From: Desulfobacteraceae bacterium
GTDB taxonomy: Bacteria; Desulfobacterota; Desulfobacteria; Desulfobacterales; SURF-15
NCBI GenBank assembly: GCA_003599475.1
Contig: QZKK01000158.1
Coordinates: 1 to 26,009, forward strand
DNA: 26,009 bases
Direction of reading: 5' to 3'
Below are positions 7,362 through 15,021 of the stretch, one piece after another (positions within the stretch are counted from its first letter, which is position 1; each line of letters opens with the position of its first letter). The translations under genes and the position numbers were made by a program. The notes below the pieces were generated by a model. It did not search any database. It saw nothing but the letters and a program-made list of their open reading frames with translations, and was not told where the DNA came from.

Positions 7362-9056
7362 TTACTCCTTATATCCGGTGAAGCGCATCGGCAACTCCAC
7401 GACAAAGGCGCTTCCCCGTTCAGGACCGCTCATAACCGCAAGAGTCCCTCCCAGTTTTCGGACGATATTGCGGCAGATGCTCAGCCCCAATTCCATCCCC
7501 TCGGGCTTCGACGTAAAATGCGGATCGAAGATCTTATTCCGATTCTCCTCCGGGATCCCGGCTCCCGTATCGGTGATTGTGATCTGAACGCGGTCTCCGA
7601 CAGCTCGGGATTTGAGAACGATTTCACCGTCTCTGCGGACGGCGTTTGCGGCGTTGAAGATCAGGTTTTGAAAAATCTGTCTCAGCCGGGCGGGATCGCT
7701 TCGCAGTCTTGGCGCCGGCTCCTGATAGTCCCGTTTGAGCCGGATCCGGCTGAACCGGAGCTCGGGGTCGAAAAGCTCGCTCAGCCCCTCCAGCAGTTCG
7801 TTTACGTCCACCTCCAGAATCATGGGTTCCACGGGGCGGATGGCATTAAGGAACCTATCGATGGATTTGCGGGCGTTGAAGATTTTCGATCGTATCCTGC
7901 AAAGCGCCTCTGCAATCTCTTTCGGCGGTTCCGGCGAACCCGCACTCTCCTGCCCGGGTTTTTCCCGGATGCATTCCTCGGTGGATCGGCACAGCATATC
8001 GATCTTTCCGAGATCGTTCTTGAGTTTGATGAAAAACCCCGGAGAAAACTTCAGCGCATGTGCCATTCGGCTCGAATGCTGAAGCTGGTGATCCAGGTAG
8101 CGGATGTTTTTTCGCTTCACCTCCAGCCGGCCGATCAGGTAATTGGTGGTCAACAAAACCGTCATCAGAATCAGAATCCCCCCCAGCATGAAGACAAAGG
8201 CTGCGATGTTTCGCATCCGGTGGAGCTCTTTAAAGATCTCGCTGCGATCCATCTGCACGACGCACATCCAGGGAGCCTGATCGAGCCACACCATTGTCTG
8301 CAGGGTCCCGTCCTTTTCCCTTTCCAACACCCCCTGAAAAGACCCGGTTCCGTCAAATTCCGAACTCCCCATGAGCCTGCCGGACCGGTAAGGGGTGGTC
8401 TGAAAAATTCCCTTCCGGTTCACCAGGAAAGCATCCCCCTTTTCCCCTCGACGGATTCCGGTGACCACCTTGTCGAAGAAGGCGGTATCGACGGTTGCCC
8501 GAAGAATCCAGAAGCCGGAGGCAAGCGGCTGCCGAACGGCGATCACAAAATGCGGCACATTCCGGAAGCCGAGAAATACGTCGCTGATATGGAAATCCCG
8601 GTCCCGGATCGCCTGGAACCATTCTGCGGTTTTATAGTTTCTTGTGATCAGCTCGAACGGCCCCACGTAGGCCAGGTGCCTCCCCTGGTCGTCGATGATT
8701 CCAAGATCCGTAAAACAGGAGAGCTGCTGCTGGAGGCTGGAAAAGACCTTCTCGAGAGCGCCCGGCTGCGTCAGCACGTCCAAAGGAATATTTCCGGCGA
8801 GAAGCCTGAGATCCGTGGTTCGTTCCCGGAGAAAACGATCGAGGACCTCTTTGTGGTTTACGACCTCATTCCGGAGCCTTTCGAGTGCCTGCTCTTCCAG
8901 GATGGTCGAGGCATAGTAGTACATGCCGCCTCCGATGACGATCAGGGGAACCAGGGAAACCGCAAGCAGGGCGGTGATAACGGTCTTCCAAATGCGACGG
9001 AAGTACGGAAAATCTTTTGCCTGGGAAGAACCAGGGGAAATGGATGAAAGTGCCAT
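7362..9056 (-). CDS. Cache-domain histidine kinase lacking the phosphoacceptor histidine
   Basis: Membrane protein of 564 residues: helix about 24-48, Cache sensor about 60-270 (FTDLGIIDDQGRHLAYVGPF at 115-134; FLGFRNVPHFVIAV at 161-174), second helix about 283-306, a HisKA-like helical segment, and HATPase_c. Aligned with its paralog at 407-2110, the H-box GFAHEINNPL is replaced by GFFIKLKNDL (340-349): His becomes Ile343, Glu becomes Lys344, Pro becomes Asp348. The ATPase domain keeps the N-box NLIFNAANA (464-472) and G1 DTGAG (496-500), but G2 is altered (GMELGLS for GTGLGLS). It may therefore be a pseudokinase or phosphatase, or use a displaced histidine such as His333. GGAGG lies 9 nt before the ATG. 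It follows the receiver-CBS gene by 22 bp, so the two are likely partners. Confidence 0.9.
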   Translation of the reverse strand: MALSSISPGSSQAKDFPYFRRIWKTVITALLAVSLVPLIVIGGGMYYYASTILEEQALERLRNEVVNHKEVLDRFLRERTTDLRLLAGNIPLDVLTQPGALEKVFSSLQQQLSCFTDLGIIDDQGRHLAYVGPFELITRNYKTAEWFQAIRDRDFHISDVFLGFRNVPHFVIAVRQPLASGFWILRATVDTAFFDKVVTGIRRGEKGDAFLVNRKGIFQTTPYRSGRLMGSSEFDGTGSFQGVLEREKDGTLQTMVWLDQAPWMCVVQMDRSEIFKELHRMRNIAAFVFMLGGILILMTVLLTTNYLIGRLEVKRKNIRYLDHQLQHSSRMAHALKFSPGFFIKLKNDLGKIDMLCRSTEECIREKPGQESAGSPEPPKEIAEALCRIRSKIFNARKSIDRFLNAIRPVEPMILEVDVNELLEGLSELFDPELRFSRIRLKRDYQEPAPRLRSDPARLRQIFQNLIFNAANAVRRDGEIVLKSRAVGDRVQITITDTGAGIPEENRNKIFDPHFTSKPEGMELGLSICRNIVRKLGGTLAVMSGPERGSAFVVELPMRFTGYKE

Positions 9057-9078
9057 GATGAAACGCCTCCGGAAGCTC

Positions 9079-9924
9079 TTATTCGATCTCGCGCTCGATG
9101 TGCTGCAGGATGTCCTTCAACCGGACGATTCCGATCACCTTTCCTTCGGCTGTCACAGGCATGCACCGGGTGTTGCCCGAAATCATCCGATGCGCGGTAT
9201 CGGTCAGGCTGTCTGCGGGGGATGCCGTCTGCGGCGGATCGCTCCGCATCACCGAACGGAGCGGTCGATCCGGAAGGAGCTGCGGATTCGAAAGAAGCTC
9301 CGCCCAGGTGATCGATCGATCCGGATGGGCCGCTCCGGCCTCCTCGAGCAGATCCCTTTTGGTCACCTGCCCGACGAAAAGATCGTTTTCATCCTGGATG
9401 AAGACCGCTTCCGCTCCGGTCTTATAGATCCTGCGGTGGAAGGCATCGAGTGCGGCGGAAAGCGGATCGCTGTACAGAAGCTTCTTGAATGAAGGAAGGG
9501 TGCAGCCTCCCACCCGGTTGCGCGGCCATAAGACCGGCGACTGCCGGATCCGTTCTCTTTCGTGCGCCTCCTTGATCTTTTCGATGAGATCTTCGATGTC
9601 GCACGGCTTCAAAAGATAGTCGTAAGCACCCTTGCGGATGGCCTTGATGCCGGTATCGACCGTTCCGTGCCCGGTAAGCAGGATGACTTCCGTCTCCGGA
9701 GCCTGTTTCCTGATTTCCTGCAGCGCCGTGATGCCGTCCATCCCCGGCATCTTCAAATCGAGCACCACCACATCGAAAGGAGCTTCGGATCGGATTTTCT
9801 CCAGTGCCTGAAATCCATCGAAAACCGCCTCCGCATCGAACCCCCGCCGGTTCAAGATCTTGGAGGTACTCAGGGCGAATCGTGCCTCGTCGTCTACAAG
9901 AAGAATCCTAATTTTTTCCTTCAT
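9079..9924 (-). CDS. Response regulator with receiver plus tandem CBS domains
   Basis: Protein of 281 residues. An N-terminal receiver (4-120) has D11-D12, phosphoacceptor D56, T84 and K106, all intact. In place of a DNA-binding domain, two CBS motifs follow, about 143-195 (AVFIQDENDLFVGQVTKRDL) and about 222-278 (TRCMPVTAEGKVIGIVRLKD). CBS pairs bind adenine nucleotides (AMP, ATP, S-adenosylmethionine) in many proteins, so the output probably integrates phosphorylation with energy state through protein contact rather than DNA binding. Start chosen at ATG 9924; a TTG at 9942 is an alternative. Neighbours are the ArsB-type carrier upstream (79 bp) and the altered kinase downstream (22 bp), which suggests control of the carrier. 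That functional link is inferred. Confidence 0.9.
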   Translation of the reverse strand: MKEKIRILLVDDEARFALSTSKILNRRGFDAEAVFDGFQALEKIRSEAPFDVVVLDLKMPGMDGITALQEIRKQAPETEVILLTGHGTVDTGIKAIRKGAYDYLLKPCDIEDLIEKIKEAHERERIRQSPVLWPRNRVGGCTLPSFKKLLYSDPLSAALDAFHRRIYKTGAEAVFIQDENDLFVGQVTKRDLLEEAGAAHPDRSITWAELLSNPQLLPDRPLRSVMRSDPPQTASPADSLTDTAHRMISGNTRCMPVTAEGKVIGIVRLKDILQHIEREIE

Positions 9925-10003
9925 GGCGGACAACCCCGGCAAAGATCCTTATCGTTTTCGAAATCAAAGCGCAGGCTGTCAAGGAATCATCCGTATCATC
10001 CCG

Positions 10004-11329
10004 TCACATCAAAGGAATGACCCACAGAAGAATCGTAATCACGTAACAGACAACAAGACTTATGACCACATAGGGGATCGTGTAGCTGAAAAACTCTTTC
10101 AGGGACACTTTCCGGCCGTCTTCCTTTTCGCCCAGGCTGACGGCGACAAAAAGAGCCGGCGCTCCGGCGATGGTCAGATTGCTTCCCAGGGTGCCTGCCC
10201 AGAGAAGCCCCCAATACAGCGGCCATGGATTAATGTCGGGCTGGGCCGTCGAAAGATCCCGGATCACATACAGCAGCGTGAGGATGTAGGCATCGTGTTC
10301 CACGATTCCACAGATGGCTCCGGACACCCAGTAGAGGAGAGTCGCTCCCAGCAGATAACTCGTCTGGATGATGGGGACCAGCCAATGGGCGACAAGCTCG
10401 ATGACGCCCCCTTTCTCCAGCCCGCCGACAAGGGCAAAGAGAGAGACATAGAAGCAGATGGCCCGCCAGTCCACTTCCGTTAGAATCTCTTCCAGCGAGG
10501 GGGCTTCGAGTTTCTTTTTGAAGATCTCGAGCAGGAGGAGGAGGCAGGCCGCACCCGAAAGGGTGATCATTCCGAGGTGGACCCCGAAGAGGGGTCGGAC
10601 GGCCATGGCCAGGATGGTTCCGAAAAAGGCAAAAAGGACAATCCCGACGAACAGCCCGCTCTTGATGTTCTGCGCCGCATTCTGTTCTGCAGCGTTGAAC
10701 TCCATTTTCTGCCCTCTCATCGTTCTGGAGAAGATAAAGTAGAATAAAACGATCACGACGACATAGGTCGCCAGAAGAACAAAAAATGAGGAGGGCCGGC
10801 CGGAATGCCACAGGAAGCCACCGAACTCGATACCCGTTACGGAGTGAAGGAGCTGGGGCGGAAGGTCGCCCAGAAGCATGCCGGTTCCCATGAAGTTTGC
10901 GCAAAGGCCTACAAACAGTATGGCGCCGTAAGCCGGAAACTTGAACTGCCGGCTCACCGCGAAAAGGATCGGCGACATCATCAATACCACCACGACATTA
11001 TCGACCACCAGGGAGATGAACCCGGAGGCCGCACCGATCAGCGTGATGAAAAGAGGGACGCTCCCCTTGGAAAGAATCAGGAGCTTGGTTGCGATATACT
11101 CGGGGACTCCCGTTTTCCCGAGGTAAAGCGCAATGGTCCAGATCCCGATCAGGATGAAGATGACGTTCCAGTCGACGACCTTGAAAGCCTCAAGATCGGT
11201 CATGACGCCGAAGGCGATCATCGCGATAACGCCCAGAAATGCGGCGACGACGGTGTCGATGACTCCGGTGATCACGAATACGATGGCCAGGACAAATACC
11301 ACTGCAGAAATAATCAACGTCACATCCAT
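10004..11329 (-). CDS. ArsB/NhaD-superfamily ion transporter
   Basis: Polytopic inner-membrane carrier of 441 residues with about 11 hydrophobic segments, of the ion-transporter superfamily that includes ArsB, NhaD and CitMHS. Characteristic features are the two-repeat arrangement: LVVDNVVVVLMMSP (107-120) in the first half, EVDWRAICFYVSLFALVGGL (285-304) opening the second half, and GTLGSNLTIAGAPALFVA (379-396) as the second re-entrant-type segment. In the second half the usual DN is replaced by EHDA (344-347). Start ATG follows GAGGAG by 6 nt. It stands between a CBS-pair gene (66 bp upstream) and the receiver-CBS gene, likely one operon. The substrate cannot be told from sequence: sodium/proton exchange, arsenite, or an organic or inorganic anion are all possible. 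Confidence 0.85.
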   Translation of the reverse strand: MDVTLIISAVVFVLAIVFVITGVIDTVVAAFLGVIAMIAFGVMTDLEAFKVVDWNVIFILIGIWTIALYLGKTGVPEYIATKLLILSKGSVPLFITLIGAASGFISLVVDNVVVVLMMSPILFAVSRQFKFPAYGAILFVGLCANFMGTGMLLGDLPPQLLHSVTGIEFGGFLWHSGRPSSFFVLLATYVVVIVLFYFIFSRTMRGQKMEFNAAEQNAAQNIKSGLFVGIVLFAFFGTILAMAVRPLFGVHLGMITLSGAACLLLLLEIFKKKLEAPSLEEILTEVDWRAICFYVSLFALVGGLEKGGVIELVAHWLVPIIQTSYLLGATLLYWVSGAICGIVEHDAYILTLLYVIRDLSTAQPDINPWPLYWGLLWAGTLGSNLTIAGAPALFVAVSLGEKEDGRKVSLKEFFSYTIPYVVISLVVCYVITILLWVIPLM

Positions 11330-11395
11330 TTCAACTCCTCACCTGTATGGCAATCATTTCTCCCCCTGCCGCCCGCGAATCCGCTTTCCTCTTTC

Positions 11396-11971
11396 CTAGC
11401 GTACACCGCACTCCGGGCCCGCGATCTCCAGAAGCTCCGAAAAAACCTGCATCAGGTTGACGACCCCGACGATCTCCTCGCCCCGGACGACCAGAGGCTG
11501 GCGTACATCTTCGCTGAACATGAGATAAATGGCCTGGTTGATCGTATCCTCTTCTTTGAGAATCGGGTGAATCGGAGCCATGATGTCTCTGATCTTCTTA
11601 TGGGTCACCTTCTTTACCAGATCGAAGAAGCTGTTCGTAAGCCATCCGAGACGCTGCGCAAATTCTGCCGTCTTTTCTTCCACTTCCCAGATTCTGGAGG
11701 AGCGGACATACTCCTCCCTTTTCGGAAAATCCGGATCGATCGAGGCCTCCGGCACAAGGCCCCGGATCAGGTCGTACATGGCTAATTTGCCGATGATTTT
11801 CTTGGAAGCGTCGGTCACAAAAAGAGTTTTATGAAAACGGCCGGGAGCACATGCCTTGGTTTTCTGATGGTTTTTCTTGAGGATGCTCAACGCGTTGCAC
11901 AGCTCTGCATCGACATCCACCTTTTCATATTCTTCGATCGGGAACATGATGTCCTTAACCTTTGCTGTCAT
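11396..11971 (-). CDS. CBS-pair protein
   Basis: Soluble protein of 191 residues with two CBS motifs: 1-75 (VKDIMFPIEEYEKVDVDAEL ... KTLFVTDASKKIIGKLAMYDL) and 125-182 (KIRDIMAPIHPILKEEDTIN ... PLVVRGEEIVGVVNLMQVF). A helical linker of about 50 residues separates them. There is no catalytic or DNA-binding domain, so it is probably a stand-alone nucleotide-sensing module. AGGAGG lies 9 nt before the ATG. Its place between a TSUP carrier cassette and an ArsB-type carrier suggests it modulates one of them; this is inferred from context. It differs clearly from the CBS part of the receiver fusion, so it is not a recent duplicate. Confidence 0.88.
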   Translation of the reverse strand: MTAKVKDIMFPIEEYEKVDVDAELCNALSILKKNHQKTKACAPGRFHKTLFVTDASKKIIGKLAMYDLIRGLVPEASIDPDFPKREEYVRSSRIWEVEEKTAEFAQRLGWLTNSFFDLVKKVTHKKIRDIMAPIHPILKEEDTINQAIYLMFSEDVRQPLVVRGEEIVGVVNLMQVFSELLEIAGPECGVR

Positions 11972-12050
11972 TCACTTGACCTCCTTTTGGCGCTGATCGT
12001 CGGCGGCCGGATTCCGGCAGGCCGCTTCCCCCTGCACGCCGGGATAAATT

Positions 12051-12105
12051 CCAGATTCCTAAATACCAAGAAAGATATTTATAAATCAACATTTTCCGAA
12101 TCTGG
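12051..12105. repeat. AT-rich segment bounded by 8-bp inverted repeats
   Basis: CCAGATTC (12051-12058) and GAATCTGG (12098-12105) enclose 39 AT-rich bases in the gap between the CBS-pair gene and the small membrane-protein gene. The edge sequences resemble the short-period elements elsewhere in the window. Confidence 0.5.
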
Positions 12106-12117
12106 CGGGATGAAAGG

Positions 12118-12156
12118 AGGCTCCGGTCCCTCCGGATCCGTCGAGATCGGAGCCGC
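12118..12156 (-). terminator. Weak stem-loop after the small membrane-protein gene
   Basis: GGCTCCG and CGGAGCC form a 7-bp stem around a 22-base loop, roughly 20-60 bases after the stop at 12178. The run of T that follows in the leftward direction is short and broken (TCCTTTC), so termination is only possible. Confidence 0.3.
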
Positions 12157-12177
12157 CGGGCAACCGATGGATTCTTT

Positions 12178-12735
12178 TTAAGACAAAAAGAAGACAATTA
12201 AACAAAATACCGAGGCCGTCACCCAGAGCGTGTGGCTGTAAACTCCCTTTTCGACCGGATGGAAATGGGCATCCGGTCGCAGATGCCCGCGCTCGCAAAG
12301 ATACTGTTGGCTTCCTTTACCCGCCTTTTCACCCTTACCCCTCATTCGCTTTACGGCAGCACCGCAGCTTCCGCCGCCGGCATTCGGCCGGGCGCAGGAA
12401 AGCCGCGACCCGATCATCAGCGAAACCAGGTTGTAGATCCAGTTCCAGGAGAGAGCGATGATCAAAAAAGTGAGGAAAAGCAACATGGAGTGGGCCTGGG
12501 TTACGCCTAGACCGGCAAGGCGATCCCCGAGGTTCTTCGGGTTGAGCGGGCCCTCCACGGACCCGAAAAGTCCCATATAGTAAAGCGGAAAGCAGACGAC
12601 CATCACCAGCATGGAACCGCAGAAGCGCAGCAGGCGCTTCTGCAGATAGCTTCGGCTGTCCCACCAGCGCCGAAGAGGGGACGGCTCCCCGTACGGGTTG
12701 GTCCATTGTTCGGCAGATTTCATCGTCTCGTTCAT
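12178..12735 (-). CDS. Small Cys/His-rich membrane protein next to TSUP carrier
   Basis: Not recognised as a named family. The 185 residues predict three membrane helices (about 36-58, 80-109 and 167-185). Between the second and third helix is a loop of about 57 residues with Cys114, Cys124 and Cys147 and His151, His157, His159 and His168, including CERGHLRPDAHFHPVEKGVY; this could bind a metal or take part in redox chemistry. It follows the TSUP carrier gene by 177 bp, and the gap holds a stem-loop and a repeat element. A role as accessory subunit of the carrier is inferred from position only. Start chosen at ATG 12735 (AAAGGA 9 nt upstream) rather than the TTG 18 bp earlier. Confidence 0.7.
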   Translation of the reverse strand: MNETMKSAEQWTNPYGEPSPLRRWWDSRSYLQKRLLRFCGSMLVMVVCFPLYYMGLFGSVEGPLNPKNLGDRLAGLGVTQAHSMLLFLTFLIIALSWNWIYNLVSLMIGSRLSCARPNAGGGSCGAAVKRMRGKGEKAGKGSQQYLCERGHLRPDAHFHPVEKGVYSHTLWVTASVFCLIVFFLS

Positions 12736-12755
12736 TTCCCCGATCCTTTCCAATT

Positions 12756-12815
12756 AGAGGTTTCAGTGTTCAGCCTTCAGATGCGCCCCCAAGCTGACAC
12801 CTGACACCTGACACC
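12756..12815. repeat. Heptamer element, first copy of a dispersed family
   Basis: Left arm AGAGGTTTCAGTGTTCAG (12756-12773) and right part with three exact CTGACAC units (12794-12814) flank a C-rich centre. The left end and the centre-right CCAAGCTGACACCT are shared with the element at 20101-20180, so the two are copies of one family. Confidence 0.8.
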
Positions 12816-12824
12816 TTCGTAATT

Positions 12825-12850
12825 CGGTGGGCCTGTTTCCAGGCCCACCG
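12825..12850 (-). terminator. Strong 11-bp stem-loop after the TSUP gene
   Basis: CGGTGGGCCTG, a TTTC loop, and CAGGCCCACCG pair perfectly. It lies about 63 bases past the TSUP stop codon (12913). No T-run follows on the leftward transcript, so it may be a Rho-type or attenuating hairpin, or a 3'-end protector that lowers expression of the following membrane-protein gene. Confidence 0.55.
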
Positions 12851-12912
12851 TTTCGATCCGGCCGATCATCCATAACGCCGGCTGTGCCTCACACTTTATT
12901 GAAAACGCAGCT

Positions 12913-14001
12913 TCAGGAAAGAAGGCGTTTCTGGACGTCCGGCCAGATCCTGTAGAAGGTATAGGCGGCAAGGGCGCTCGCGTATACCGGCACCACCCAC
13001 TTCCATACTTTTTCCGACACCACGCGTGTCGTGTACGGGGCACCCACCGCCGCGATCACCGTTCCGATCACAAAGGAAGGCAGCAGCAGGTAGTCCACCA
13101 CGGTGCCGGTGGAAAGCAGGACAAACCACGTGACGACTGCAGCCAGGCTGGTGAACCCCTCGGCGTAGGAGGTGACGGCAACCATGGCCTTTACCGGGAC
13201 CCCGGATAAAAGCCCGCCCACGGTGATGACCGGTCCGTAGCCGCCGCCGCCGACCCCCTTGTTGAACCCGCCCACGAAGGCGAAGATCCACATCAGCTTG
13301 GGCCGGTAGGTCAGCCATGTCTTTGCGGTCAGAAGGGAGCATGCCGCCATGACGATCAGAAGGACGGCGACGTAGAGCTTGACCCAGAACTTATGGAGCT
13401 GGAGGATTTTGTAGACCGCGGTGACCGAGATAGAGCTTGCCAGCATGCCGGTGATGGCCACCATGATCACCAGTTTTGTGGTTTCGTTCATGGGCTTCCA
13501 TTTCCACTCCACGTTTTCAAACTCCCCGTGAATGGCGCCGGAAATAATTCCGGTAAAGGCCTCCGAGATCATGATCAGGGGGACCACCTGCTTGGGATCG
13601 AAGCCGGACATGAGGAGAAGAGGGGTCAGGGCCGTACCGTAGCCCATCCCGGCCGCCGAATCCATGTACTCGAAGGCGGCGCAGATCAGTACCACCCACC
13701 AGATGACAGCCCAGTTGCTGGTGCCGACCCACCCCATCTTCGTGACATACTCGGAAGGGATCCGCTGGGTAAACTCGAAAGGATTTCCGGCCAGCCAGAT
13801 GGCCACGAAAAAGAGAACCACAAAGGAGGCTGCATAAAGAGCCATGCTCTTCATCTCCCGGATGTTCACCTTGGCCCTTTGACCCATGGTCGGCTTTTCG
13901 ATCTCGACCTTTTTGGCGATTTCCCACCCCATGGCCCGTTCTCTTGCGGCCTTCTTTTCGGCCGCTTCCTGCGCCGCATTCATGCTTTTTACGTTTTCCA
14001 T
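12913..14001 (-). CDS. TSUP-family anion transporter (TauE/SafE-type)
   Basis: Membrane carrier of 362 residues in the 4-toluene sulfonate uptake permease (TauE/SafE) family, whose members move sulfite, sulfoacetate, sulfolactate or related organosulfur anions. The two-fold repeat is plain: DSAAGMGYGTALTPLLLMSG (114-133) and GGFNKGVGGGGYGPVITVGG (244-263), each followed by a conserved polar helix. A charged cytoplasmic N-end of about 50 residues, rich in Ala, Lys and Glu, is longer than usual. AAGGAGG stands before the ATG. A sigma-54-like promoter at 14090-14105 would give a leader of about 78 bases. It is the first gene of the long leftward array. Substrate and direction are not determined; in a sulfur-cycling anaerobe sulfite or sulfonate is plausible. 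Confidence 0.9.
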   Translation of the reverse strand: MENVKSMNAAQEAAEKKAARERAMGWEIAKKVEIEKPTMGQRAKVNIREMKSMALYAASFVVLFFVAIWLAGNPFEFTQRIPSEYVTKMGWVGTSNWAVIWWVVLICAAFEYMDSAAGMGYGTALTPLLLMSGFDPKQVVPLIMISEAFTGIISGAIHGEFENVEWKWKPMNETTKLVIMVAITGMLASSISVTAVYKILQLHKFWVKLYVAVLLIVMAACSLLTAKTWLTYRPKLMWIFAFVGGFNKGVGGGGYGPVITVGGLLSGVPVKAMVAVTSYAEGFTSLAAVVTWFVLLSTGTVVDYLLLPSFVIGTVIAAVGAPYTTRVVSEKVWKWVVPVYASALAAYTFYRIWPDVQKRLLS

Positions 14002-14089
14002 CGATTACCTCCTTCTTCGATTTTGATATGTTCTTATCCCGGTCGGGACGTTTTCAATCGATTTCGGTGTCATCTCCGCTCCTCTATTC

Positions 14090-14105
14090 ATCAAAATGCA
14101 TGCCA
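14090..14105 (-). promoter_or_regulatory. Sigma-54-like promoter for the TSUP gene
   Basis: Leftward TGGCATG-CATT-TTGAT: good -24 box and correct spacing, with GA for GC at -12. It shares this exact variant with the motif at 4705-4720. The predicted start is near 14079. Confidence 0.5.
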
Positions 14106-14336
14106 GTCCGGTGAACAAAGCCGGAAAACCGCATAATACCCCAGGATCACGGAATTATCCGGACGATCCCCTTTTTTCGTGCCTCCTGCGGAAGACTCTT
14201 TTCGGGTGAAAAGGGTTCGAAATGTCCTCTCACGGGTGACACCTTTGAATCTGTCATGGAGACATGGCCTTCGATTCTGATCGGTTCGATCCTCTTAAAG
14301 ACGTGAAATCATGCAGCAGGCAGCCGATAGATCCTG

Positions 14337-14352
14337 TGGCACCCTTATTGCA
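14337..14352 (+). promoter_or_regulatory. Sigma-54 promoter for the single-CBS gene
   Basis: TGGCACC-CTTA-TTGCA matches the RpoN consensus TGGCACG-N4-TTGCW at every position but one. Transcription would start near 14363, about 150 bases before the small CBS gene at 14514. Confidence 0.75.
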
Positions 14353-14513
14353 CAATCCTTACTGCATCGTTTCACAACGGAAGAATCGGACTGCACTGCA
14401 TGATCGGTTTTCCGGGTTGCTGTCCGACCGGATCGCGAGACGTTTGAAGATCAGGATCGAATGAGATGGGGGCTTGTTGCCTTGACGGATGAACGATTCA
14501 TCGAAAAAGAGCC

Positions 14514-14741
14514 ATGAGACAAAAAACCGTCGATGAGATTCTCCTCCCGTATCGGGAGGGAATTCCCCTACATCCTTCGGTGGTCATGGGGGATAAGATC
14601 ACCCATGCGGTGGAATTGATGCTCAAAAGCAACCTGAAATACATCGCAGTCGTCCGAAACCAGACGCCGGTCGGAATGCTTCGGCTGGAAGACGCTTTCC
14701 AAAGACTCGGACTCCGGTTCCCGAAAAAGGGCCATGGCTGA
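14514..14741 (+). CDS. Small single-CBS-domain protein
   Basis: Protein of 75 residues made almost entirely of one CBS motif: HPSVVMGDKITHAVELMLKS, then KYIAVVRNQTPVGMLRLEDA, the usual strand-helix-strand-strand-helix order. A single CBS must pair with another to form a nucleotide site, so it probably dimerises or pairs with the CBS proteins encoded nearby (9079-9924, 11396-11971). The ribosome site is weak (AAAGAG, 3-4 nt before ATG), but an in-frame stop just upstream excludes an earlier start. It is preceded by a near-consensus sigma-54 promoter and diverges from the TSUP gene, so shared control of the two is likely. Confidence 0.75.
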   Translation: MRQKTVDEILLPYREGIPLHPSVVMGDKITHAVELMLKSNLKYIAVVRNQTPVGMLRLEDAFQRLGLRFPKKGHG

Positions 14742-14899
14742 CGGTAGAAAGCTTCAATTCCGAACGGGATAAGATCCGATTGCAGCCCCCCCTCAACCCC
14801 GCCTGCTCCACCCTCACCTTGCATCCTCACAAGGCAGCGAAAGAGGAAAGCATCTGAATTTCCGGTACGGATCGTCCCGCCGCAGGCGGATGTATTTCG

Positions 14900-14927
14900 A
14901 TGACATATTCGAGATTCGTGGTATACT
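14900..14927 (+). promoter_or_regulatory. Sigma-70-type promoter for the S51-like gene
   Basis: ATGACA at 14900-14905 and TATACT at 14922-14927 with 16-bp spacing. The predicted start, near 14934, is about 90 bases before the ATG at 15022. Confidence 0.5.
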
Positions 14928-14953
14928 GGAAGGCATATCCGATCGTCGACCGA

Positions 14954-14992
14954 TGCTTGAAACGGACGCTTGAAACGGATGCTTGAAATCGA
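14954..14992. repeat. 13-bp tandem repeat, three units, in the leader of the S51-like gene
   Basis: TGCTTGAAACGGA, CGCTTGAAACGGA and TGCTTGAAATCGA follow one another directly. They lie between the predicted promoter and the ribosome site. Confidence 0.85.
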
Positions 14993-15021
14993 AAGCGCAA
15001 ATCTCTTCAGGAGGTTTGAGA

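Larger units (their letters stand above)
14002..14513. other. Divergent regulatory region between TSUP and single-CBS genes
   Basis: About 510 bp with no supported gene. It holds the leftward sigma-54-like motif (14090-14105), the rightward sigma-54 motif (14337-14352) and, between them, a dyad TGACA-N10-TGTCA at 14237-14256 with an overlapping TGTC-N5-GACA at 14252-14264. The dyad lies about 80-100 bp upstream of the rightward promoter, where an enhancer-binding activator would bind. Confidence 0.6.

Noticed and set aside
7341..9047. Long plus-strand open frame (568 codons) opposite the altered kinase
   Set aside because: The minus strand shows the Cache and ATPase domains; the plus frame has no family features. 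The long open frames at 20246-21739 and 10805-11785 are rejected for the same reason.
14264..14464. Small open frame of 66 codons upstream of the single-CBS gene
   Set aside because: It spans the sigma-54 motif and dyad, has no ribosome site and shows no recognisable domain.
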